Assembly (NCBI GenBank): GCA_001751015.1 | Contig: MAXM01000290.1 | Location: forward strand, 1-10,586 | DNA from: Desulfobacterales bacterium C00003106 | Lineage (GTDB): Bacteria > Desulfobacterota > Desulfobacteria > Desulfobacterales > C00003106 | Direction of reading: 5' to 3' | DNA: 10,586 nt | Shown here: positions 4,907-10,586 of the stretch, in pieces | How positions within the stretch are numbered: position 1 is the first letter of the stretch | How the letters are laid out: the number at the start of each line of letters is the position of its first letter | Notes under the pieces: model-generated | The model's input: the letters and a program-made list of their open reading frames with translations, nothing else | Told to the model about the DNA's origin: nothing | The model's database searches: none | Translations under genes and position numbers: made by a program

Positions 4907-7576
4907 TTAATTCCCTGATTCCTTATTTTTCCATTTTTTCCGCACAAACCCGAATTCGTCTTCCTTTGTCTTTACATGGCCATTCAATCTGGCGTCAAGC
5001 AGGGTTCTGAATATCTCACGATAAACCGGTCCGGGTTTGAATCCCATAGCCTTTAGATCCTTTCCGTTCAAAAGGATCTCCATTGGTCTCAGACGCGTAA
5101 AATAGGTTGAAATGATCATGCGAGCCTTCTCATTTTCTGCTCTTGCCATAAGGTAGAGAAGCGTCTCCACGGAAAACGGCCTGAGTTTAGCATAAAGCAC
5201 GCTGTTAGGAGGGTCTGCATGAAGCATAAACCATCGCAAGAAGGTTGCCCCCATCCCCTTTTCACGGGAAAAGAAATCCCGATAGCGTTCAGACACTCCA
5301 ATCCGTGAGCAGAGTTCCCCGGATTCCTTCTCGTCAAGGGAAAAGATGAGCCCAAGAAGATAGATCACCCACTTCTTATAAGATTCCTCGAGGAAAAGCA
5401 GATCATACCAGGACATGACCCCCTTGATATTGACAAATAGTCTTTTCATTTTATCATTGAAGGAAATCTTTGGGTGGATGATGTGAAGGAGTCCATACTT
5501 ATCCATCCTGCTTACAGCGAGAAGGGGATCATCTTCTTCCAAAATCAACCTCAACTCGGTGAACAACCTCCTTCCGGTCAGTTTCTTCAAAAAACCCATC
5601 CTGACCGCATTCTCTATCAGATTGGAGGTCAGTTTCCCTATCTTGAATCCAAAACGCTGTTCAAAGCGTATTGCGCGAAATACGCGCGTGGGATCCTCCA
5701 CAAAACTCAGGTTGTGCAATACGCGGATCGTTTTGTCTTTGATATCCTGCTGCGCCCGAAAAAAATCTATCAATGTCCCGAATTCTTCTCTATTGAGCGA
5801 AACAGCAAGGGTGTTTATAGTGAAATCCCTCCTGTAGAGATCTAGCTTGATCGAACCGATCTCAACAGTCGGCATTGACGCCGGGGCCTTGTAGTATTCT
5901 ATCCGGGCGGTGGCGACGTCCACCTTTAGCGTATTCGACAACACCACGACCGCTGTTCCGAATTTCTCGTGCGACCGTACACGCCCCCCATACTCTTTGG
6001 CAAATTTCTTTGCGAAACGAATTCCGTCTCCCTCAATCACTATGTCAACGTCGAGGTTTTCTCTGTAAAGGTAGAGGTCCCGGACAAATCCACCCACCGC
6101 ATAGGCCCGATATCCAAGATGATCCGCGATTTCGCCGATATCCTTCAACATTTGAAACATTTCGCAGGTCAACCGTTGCTTCATGAATGTCGAAAACCGC
6201 CGCCGCTTGTTTTTGAACCTGTGCTTGGTATCAAACGAATACTGTATCCCCCCTTTTGAATCACCCACCATGGCGTTAAGGAGATCTGTTCGTGTTATCA
6301 CCCCCGCCACCTTGCTATTTTCCAGAACAGGGAGAAGCCTCTGTTTGTTTTGAATAATTTTTTCCTGTATCTCCGGAAGCAGACCGGCAGGGGCTATGGA
6401 GGAGAAGTCCGTAACCATGTATTCCCGGACAGGAACAGCCTTAAGACCGTGATGAAGCGCTCTTTCGAGAATCTGTCTTGAAATCATCCCCATAACCGTG
6501 TCTTTTTCCATGACAATCAGTACATTGATATTGTATCGCGTAAGGGCTTCATTCGCGTCATCGAGTGTCACGTTCGGCCCGACGTGGATGACAGGAGCGG
6601 ACATCAGTTCTCTTGCTGTCCATCGCGGCCTCACCTGCTTTTCCAGAAATGCAATAAGTTTTTCTTCGGCCTGAGCAAGCGTATACCCCTTGATGCTCGC
6701 TGACGCTGCAAAGGGATGTCCTCCGCCTCCGAACGCGGCGGCAATCGCGCCTGCATCCACCTCGCTCAGCCCGCTCCTGCCGATTAGATATATCCGGTCT
6801 TCCATCCTGGCAAGCATAAAGAGAACATCAATGTTGTCCATGTCTCTGAACTTGTGAACCAGCACCGCAAGATCGGCAATATAACTTTCAAATGAAATAG
6901 TTGTAATGACGATATCGATCCCGTTAATGAGATAATGCGCGGCTGACTGGATCATCTCATTGAGGACGGTCACCTGATGGGGTTCCAACTCGCGGATAAG
7001 CAGGTCGGAGACGGTTTTCAGATTGGCCCCTTTTGAAAGAAGATACGCGCCTGCCCTGAGATCGTCCTCTGTGGTCGAAGAAAAGGTAAATGACCCGGTA
7101 TCTTCATAAAGGCCGAGCGCCATAATAGTTGCCTCTTCGGACGTAATCTCAATCCCTTTTTCCCGAAGTATCCGGGACAATATTGTGATATTGGCCCCGG
7201 TCTTTTCAATGACCTCCAGCGAACCCCTGATATCGTCCGACATGGGAGGATGGTGGTCATAGATATGAATGTCAAGCCCGGGACGGTCTATGATATCCGC
7301 GAATTTTCCTATTCGTCCTTTCTGGCGCGTATCAACAACGATCAGACGGCGCACAGCATCAAGATCAATTTTTTTTATCCTCACCCAGTTAAGGAGATAA
7401 ATGGCTGAATCCACAAAAAAGTTGCGAAGACTTCTTTCCTGGGAACCGGCGAATACCACAAGTGCGTCAGGATAGATTTTTTGTGCGGCCAACATTGAAG
7501 CAAGGGCGTCAAAATCCGCATTCACATGAGTAGTGATCACCACGAGCCCGTTTGACGATGATCTCTTTTCTTCCAA
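4907..7576 (-). CDS. DHH-CBS-tRNA nucleotidyltransferase fusion (CCA- or A-adding enzyme / poly(A) polymerase family)
   Basis: This is a large multidomain protein; residue numbers count from the GTG at 7627. Residues ~27-330 are a DHH phosphoesterase with all motifs: THVNADFDA (33-41), VVDT (97-100), DHH (124-126), YEDTG (174-178) and the DHHA1 GGGGH (300-304). Two CBS domains (~335-455) may bind adenine nucleotides. The C-terminal half is a class II nucleotidyltransferase with GGFVRD (512-517), DVD (526-528), RRDFTINTLAV (599-609) and VEDPTRVFRAIRF (643-655), plus a helical RNA-binding tail. It should add or repair tRNA 3' ends; similar fusions include A-adding enzymes that work with a separate CC-adding enzyme. 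I prefer TTG at 7576 (GAGGT seven bases upstream) to GTG at 7627, which has no ribosome site; this gives 889 rather than 906 residues. trpS follows after 36 bases. Confidence 0.9.
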   Translation of the reverse strand: MEEKRSSSNGLVVITTHVNADFDALASMLAAQKIYPDALVVFAGSQERSLRNFFVDSAIYLLNWVRIKKIDLDAVRRLIVVDTRQKGRIGKFADIIDRPGLDIHIYDHHPPMSDDIRGSLEVIEKTGANITILSRILREKGIEITSEEATIMALGLYEDTGSFTFSSTTEDDLRAGAYLLSKGANLKTVSDLLIRELEPHQVTVLNEMIQSAAHYLINGIDIVITTISFESYIADLAVLVHKFRDMDNIDVLFMLARMEDRIYLIGRSGLSEVDAGAIAAAFGGGGHPFAASASIKGYTLAQAEEKLIAFLEKQVRPRWTARELMSAPVIHVGPNVTLDDANEALTRYNINVLIVMEKDTVMGMISRQILERALHHGLKAVPVREYMVTDFSSIAPAGLLPEIQEKIIQNKQRLLPVLENSKVAGVITRTDLLNAMVGDSKGGIQYSFDTKHRFKNKRRRFSTFMKQRLTCEMFQMLKDIGEIADHLGYRAYAVGGFVRDLYLYRENLDVDIVIEGDGIRFAKKFAKEYGGRVRSHEKFGTAVVVLSNTLKVDVATARIEYYKAPASMPTVEIGSIKLDLYRRDFTINTLAVSLNREEFGTLIDFFRAQQDIKDKTIRVLHNLSFVEDPTRVFRAIRFEQRFGFKIGKLTSNLIENAVRMGFLKKLTGRRLFTELRLILEEDDPLLAVSRMDKYGLLHIIHPKISFNDKMKRLFVNIKGVMSWYDLLFLEESYKKWVIYLLGLIFSLDEKESGELCSRIGVSERYRDFFSREKGMGATFLRWFMLHADPPNSVLYAKLRPFSVETLLYLMARAENEKARMIISTYFTRLRPMEILLNGKDLKAMGFKPGPVYREIFRTLLDARLNGHVKTKEDEFGFVRKKWKNKESGN

Positions 7577-7687
7577 AGGATAACACCTCACAATAGAAAC
7601 AGACCGCAAACATAAACGATTTATCACGACAGAAAATGTTTAACAAGAAAAACTGAAGGCATAACCGGGAAGCTGCAACTTATTCAC

Positions 7688-7717
7688 TTGCCATAGGCCT
7701 GTATCTTACGCTATTAT
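7688..7717 (+). promoter_or_regulatory. Promoter of the first usp gene
   Basis: TTGCCA (7688-7693) and TATTAT (7712-7717) are separated by 18 bases, a plausible sigma70-type promoter. The roughly 90-base leader that follows contains an inverted repeat, TTGTTGG (7735-7741) with CCAACAA (7765-7771) around a 23-base loop, and a GGGAG ribosome site just before the ATG at 7812. On the opposite strand a much weaker promoter for the large operon may be TTGTTA (7646-7641) with TAAATC (7623-7618). That placement would exclude the upstream GTG start. Confidence 0.5.
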
Positions 7718-7811
7718 AGTTTTATAAATCACGGTTGTTGGCAATGAGAAAAACCATATCCTAACCAACAATTCTGATCTATAGACCTTTTGCAAAAATG
7801 AGGGAGACAAA

Positions 7812-8261
7812 ATGAAAAAATTCGCCAAGATACTGTTTGCCATTGATTTTTCCCGTTGTTCTCGAGAGATAGTTCCTTATGCAATTGATTTTGCAAAACG
7901 ATTTGACGCCAGGATATATCTTCTTTATGTTGCGCGCGACATGAGTTATCTGACAGTCGTCAATATGCCCTATTCCGTACTCACGGACTTCACCGAACAA
8001 GTGGTCGTTGTCGCGGAAAAAAATATGGACAAATTCCGTGATGATTTTTTCGCGGACCACCCTAATTGCGAAGCAAAAGTTGTGATAGGTGATGCGGCGG
8101 AAGAGATCCTGAAGTTTTCGGAAGAAAATGGAATAGACCTTATTGTCATGGGGACTCACGGCAGAAAAGGGCTGGATCGCATAATACTCGGCAGTGTGGC
8201 GGATCACATTGTTAAGAACTCCCCGGCGCCGGTCATCACAATAAACCCTTTCAGATCTTAA
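7812..8261 (+). CDS. Universal stress protein, single UspA domain
   Basis: This 149-residue UspA-fold protein is of typical length. It starts KKFAKILFAIDFS, with Asp12 at the position that contacts adenine, and has the ATP-binding signature G-x2-G-x9-G-S: Gly114, Gly117, Gly127 and Ser128 in GTHGRKGLDRIILGSVA. It is therefore probably an ATP-binding Usp, forms a dimer through the C-terminal strand (PAPVITINPF), and acts in the cytoplasm during stress or growth arrest; the specific role cannot be read from the sequence. It has its own promoter and leader. Its stop codon TAA (8259-8261) overlaps the first base of a complete palindromic element, which separates it from the next usp gene. A long open frame on the opposite strand is a shadow. 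Confidence 0.9.
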   Translation: MKKFAKILFAIDFSRCSREIVPYAIDFAKRFDARIYLLYVARDMSYLTVVNMPYSVLTDFTEQVVVVAEKNMDKFRDDFFADHPNCEAKVVIGDAAEEILKFSEENGIDLIVMGTHGRKGLDRIILGSVADHIVKNSPAPVITINPFRS

Positions 8262-8441
8262 GGGCTCGACAAAAAATAACTTAGCATTTTTGCATCCCGA
8301 CTTCACCATATCTTTAACCGATCTTCAATCGCAAAAGTCCTCGAAATAGCTCGCTATTCCTGCGGTTTTGCTCAATCAGATCGATTAAAGCTACGGCAAA
8401 TTCGGGCGCAAATTCTACCAAGTTATTTTTTGCCGAGCCCT
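8261..8441. repeat. Full palindromic MITE-like element, copy A
   Basis: This is a 181-base near-complete palindrome. The outer 22 bases (8261-8282 and 8420-8441) are inverted repeats with one mismatch: AGGGCTCG, then a C-A-rich run ending AATAACTT. The arms stay alignable along their length at roughly two thirds identity and meet at AATAGC-TC-GCTATT (8345-8358). TA occurs immediately outside or at both edges (8259-8260 and 8441-8442), compatible with a TA target duplication. No coding frame is inside. It has the same architecture as the copy at 10261-10442, and its right arm is identical to the half copy at 792-873. As RNA it would fold into a hairpin of about 90 base pairs, which could terminate or stabilise the usp transcript. 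Confidence 0.88.
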
Positions 8442-8457
8442 AAGTTCAGAGACGATA

Positions 8458-8485
8458 TCCCCTCCTGATCTTACCCTCAAGGGGA
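8458..8485. other. Small hairpin upstream of the tandem usp gene
   Basis: TCCCCT (8458-8463) pairs with AGGGGA (8480-8485) around a 16-base loop, with GAC and GTC further out. No T-run directly follows, so I do not call it a terminator. It lies between the palindromic element and the next promoter and might be a regulatory site. Confidence 0.25.
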
Positions 8486-8511
8486 GTCTAAAAGGATTTT
8501 TCAGAGAACGC

Positions 8512-8540
8512 TTGACTGTCAATTTCTTATGGATGATACG
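8512..8540 (+). promoter_or_regulatory. Candidate promoter of the tandem usp gene
   Basis: A good -35 TTGACT (8512-8517) is followed after 17 bases by a poor -10 GATACG (8535-8540). The weak -10 suggests low basal activity, need for an activator, or an alternative sigma factor. The leader ends in GGTGAGG just before the ATG at 8572. Confidence 0.35.
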
Positions 8541-8571
8541 AATAGCGCTTCGTGATGAAAGGTGAGGTGTC

Positions 8572-9522
8572 ATGGAAAAAGAAAAACATATTTTGTTGGG
8601 GGTCGACGGGTCGCCGGGAAGCCGTGAGGCGGTTAACTACATTGGCTCTGTCTTTGCCGGTAATCCGGACGTATACGTGGATATCCTGCACGTTCTTCCC
8701 CCGATTCCACCGCTTTTTTCCCAACCAGAGGGAGATATGGATGAATTGCGACGTCTTCAGGATGGCGCGGCCCTGTTCGAGAAGAAGTGTCGAAACCAGG
8801 CGGCGTCCATTATGGAGAAAGCCGAGCATATCCTTGCTCAACATGGTATGAAAGAAGGAAATTTTCGTTTTTTGGTGAGGCCCCGAATAACAGAACTGGC
8901 AAGGGAATTCCTTTCAGCGGAAAAAGGAGGCGTTTACGATGCCATTGTGATCGGACGTCGCGGTATGAGCCGGATAGAGGAACTCTTCATGGGAAGCGTC
9001 ACAAGCAACGTGCTCCAGCTTGCAAAAAAGGTCACGGTTTGTGTGGTTGACGGAAAGATCACATCAAAAAAGCTCCTTGTTTCAATTGATGGCTCTCCGA
9101 ATTCGAGACGTATTGTGGATAGCGCTGCATGGCTGTTTTCGAACTCCAGGTTCACCGAAATCACGCTGTTCTATGTGCTCACATCCCTTTTTAGCAAGGA
9201 TCTGGAAAGAAAGGACTCTGAAGTCGAGGATATTGAAGCCCCGTTTCGTGAACGTATGACCGGTGATGCCGAAGTCCTGCTTGCAAATGCCAAAAAGACC
9301 ATGGTGGGGCAGGGAATTTCTGAAGATTCGGTGAAGACGCATCTTGAGACCAAATCCAGGAGAGTGGCCAAGTCGATCCTGAAATTCGCCAATGACCGGA
9401 ATTGCGATTCCATTATGATAGGACGCAGGGGTGTATCCCGTGCCAAGCAGATGTTGTTGGGCTCTGTTTCCAACAAGATAATTCAACAAGCGCAAGACAA
9501 GGCTGTATGGGTGGTGTCATAA
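8572..9522 (+). CDS. Tandem universal stress protein (two UspA domains)
   Basis: This 316-residue protein consists of two Usp domains in series, about 1-160 and 165-316. Each begins with a strand and adenine-contacting Asp (HILLGVDGSPGSREAV; KLLVSIDGSPNSRRIV) and ends with a nucleotide-binding signature G-x2-G-x9-G-S: Gly128, Gly131, Gly141 and Ser142, then Gly284, Gly287, Gly297 and Ser298. Both read GRRG-x-SR, where the first usp gene has GTHGRKG. Both sites look intact, so the fused pair probably makes an internal pseudo-dimer able to bind two ATP. The start has GGTGAGG upstream. The next gene starts within its last 16 bases in another frame, implying translational coupling to the hydrolase. 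Function is limited to a general stress role by family knowledge. Confidence 0.9.
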   Translation: MEKEKHILLGVDGSPGSREAVNYIGSVFAGNPDVYVDILHVLPPIPPLFSQPEGDMDELRRLQDGAALFEKKCRNQAASIMEKAEHILAQHGMKEGNFRFLVRPRITELAREFLSAEKGGVYDAIVIGRRGMSRIEELFMGSVTSNVLQLAKKVTVCVVDGKITSKKLLVSIDGSPNSRRIVDSAAWLFSNSRFTEITLFYVLTSLFSKDLERKDSEVEDIEAPFRERMTGDAEVLLANAKKTMVGQGISEDSVKTHLETKSRRVAKSILKFANDRNCDSIMIGRRGVSRAKQMLLGSVSNKIIQQAQDKAVWVVS

Positions 9523-10292
9523 TAAAGAGACCCAAGTCTCGAAAAATTGAAATGCAATATATTCTTAAACGCAAAAAACGCACTGATTCGTCTGTTGTTT
9601 TCGTCCACGGTTTCACGGACTCCATACTGAACAGAAGCCACAAGGAGAGATGGAAAAAAGGGCTGAATCGTGTATTCAAGACGGCAGACCTGTTGTATTT
9701 TGACTGGGATGCCGACTCAAAGATGGATATCCTGTTCAGGGTTCTTCAAAATGGGCTGGTAGGCCTCCCGCTTTGTCCGGGCGGGCTTTTTACACAATCG
9801 GCAAGAATACTTTTTGACTCGCTTTTCGAGATAAAAAAGGCCTATGAAGCGGCGATCAGAGAAGCAGAATCAGCAGGACAAGGCCTGAGGAAAGAGATAG
9901 AAGACCGGATCAGGCCGAACTACGGGCATGTTACACTCGTAGGTCACAGCCTGGGGGCGAAAGTGGTTCAGAACGCGCTCGAAGGCATGAAGCCAAGGAT
10001 GATTAATTCTGTCTGTCTGTGCGGGGCAGCCACTCCGCAAGAGGACTGGAAGAAGAGTATCAGGGCTATAGAAGACAGGATATTCAATTTTTATTCAAAG
10101 CAGGATCGCATCCTTACGCTTGCTCATCTCTTGTCCACACCAAAGAATCCAGTGGGATGGAAAGGGTTCAACGGGGCAAACAACAAGATCATCGACCTGG
10201 AAGTGGAATGCAGGCATGCCAACTACTACCAGGAACTCCGGGCAAGCCGCCTGCCTCATAAGGAACGTGGACGAAATAACTTCCCCAAGTAG
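9507..10292 (+). CDS. Alpha/beta hydrolase resembling DUF726/TMCO4 family
   Basis: This 261-residue protein has an alpha/beta hydrolase core. VVFVHGFTDS (about 30-39) is the oxyanion-loop strand. VTLVGHSLGAK (142-152) is the nucleophile elbow with Ser148. FNFYSKQDRIL (193-203) carries the probable acid Asp200, and ECRHANYY (234-241) the probable His237. The stretch from the Ser elbow through CLCGAATPQEDW and the FYSKQD segment follows the DUF726 pattern, best known from eukaryotic TMCO4. It has no signal peptide or membrane segment. Substrate is unknown; esterase, lipase or thioesterase activity is possible. I chose the ATG at 9507, which overlaps the usp stop by 16 bases; an ATG at 9552 is an alternative, and the longer frame from 9402 runs inside the usp gene. 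Its last ten codons and stop lie in a palindromic repeat. Confidence 0.78.
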   Translation: MGGVIIKRPKSRKIEMQYILKRKKRTDSSVVFVHGFTDSILNRSHKERWKKGLNRVFKTADLLYFDWDADSKMDILFRVLQNGLVGLPLCPGGLFTQSARILFDSLFEIKKAYEAAIREAESAGQGLRKEIEDRIRPNYGHVTLVGHSLGAKVVQNALEGMKPRMINSVCLCGAATPQEDWKKSIRAIEDRIFNFYSKQDRILTLAHLLSTPKNPVGWKGFNGANNKIIDLEVECRHANYYQELRASRLPHKERGRNNFPK

Positions 10293-10442
10293 GCGCATAG
10301 ATTTGGGTCAGATTTGTTCGATCTCAAATCACAAAAGTTGATAGAATAGCAAGCTATTTTGATGCTTTTGGGATTTGAGATCGGGCAAAGGTGGCCTGAA
10401 GCTGTGATGCATAGTTGCGGAAGTTACTTCGTCCACGTTCCT
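10261..10442. repeat. Full palindromic MITE-like element, copy B
   Basis: This is a 182-base near-palindrome. Outer arms 10261-10284 and 10419-10442 are inverted repeats of 24 bases with one mismatch. An inner 12-base perfect pair, CGATCTCAAATC (10319-10330) with its complement (10372-10383), is followed by CAAAAG/CTTTTG (10332-10337, 10365-10370) and the centre AATAGC-AA-GCTATT (10345-10358). It shares with copy A its length, the AATAACTT near the outer end, CGATCT and CAAAA at matching depths, and the AATAGC..GCTATT centre, but otherwise differs, so the two belong to separate subfamilies. TA dinucleotides border it (10259-10260, 10442-10443). It overlaps the 3' end of the hydrolase gene. 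Confidence 0.83.
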
Positions 10443-10586
10443 AAGCTCCCTGGCTGAATTTCACCTAAATTGAGCGTTTCAAATCCTGGGTAAATATAGA
10501 AACATGTGTAACTGAATCAGGTGGTTAGATAAAAGTGGGTTATGACCATTAACGCGAAAAACTCTATAACTATGAGGTCTGCATAG
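10443..10586. other. AT-rich stretch without recognised feature
   Basis: No convincing gene, RNA or promoter is visible in these last 144 bases. A 14-codon frame ends exactly at the window edge but has no ribosome site. Confidence 0.4.

Noticed and set aside
7779..8309. A 176-codon open frame on the minus strand
   Set aside because: It is antisense to a clear usp gene, runs into the palindromic repeat, has no family motifs, and is explained by the codon bias of the real gene.
8261..10442. CRISPR-like repeats or a composite transposon bounded by the two palindromes
   Set aside because: Only two full copies with different terminal sequences, no spacer periodicity, and no transposase between them; the enclosed genes are ordinary usp and hydrolase genes.
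10541..10586. A 14-codon frame ending exactly at the window edge
   Set aside because: Too short, no ribosome site, and no similarity I can recognise.

Overview
The window looks like a chromosomal segment of a Desulfobacterota-type (former Deltaproteobacteria) genome. The main clue is the minus-strand housekeeping cluster: a very large DHH/CBS/tRNA-nucleotidyltransferase fusion, then trpS, scpA, scpB, rluB and a tRNA-Val. A three-part fusion of this kind is known from deltaproteobacteria and some deep-branching thermophiles. The lineage assignment is inference, because there is no rRNA or other marker here.

Layout: (1) 1-1484, plus strand, AT-rich accessory DNA with two type II toxin-antitoxin modules: a Phd/YefM-like antitoxin with a PIN toxin, and HicA with HicB. 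Each has its own good promoter. Half of a mobile palindromic repeat (792-873) sits between them. (2) 1485-1789, a convergent GC-rich gap with a strong hairpin and an unexplained coding-like minus-strand frame. (3) 1790-7627, minus strand: tRNA-Val(CAC) <- rluB <- scpB <- scpA <- trpS <- DHH-CBS-nucleotidyltransferase. The genes overlap or nearly touch and look like one operon serving RNA maturation, translation and chromosome condensation. (4) 7628-10292, plus strand: a single-domain universal stress protein (Usp), a tandem two-domain Usp, and an alpha/beta hydrolase whose start overlaps the second Usp gene. This looks like a small stress-response cluster. (5) 10261-10586: a second full palindromic repeat followed by 144 bases with no recognisable gene.

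The most unusual feature is a family of roughly 181-bp, nearly full-length palindromic elements. There are two full copies (8261-8441 and 10261-10442) and one half copy (792-873). The half copy is identical over 82 bases to the inverted right arm of the first full copy, 7.5 kb away. All three sit at the 3' end of a plus-strand gene. Two start at the stop codon, and the third supplies the last ten codons and the stop of the hydrolase. Their ends are bordered by TA, as expected for a TA-targeting MITE (a non-autonomous IS630/Tc1-like element), and as RNA they would fold into very long hairpins. I see no transposase, CRISPR array, rRNA or large novel system in the window.
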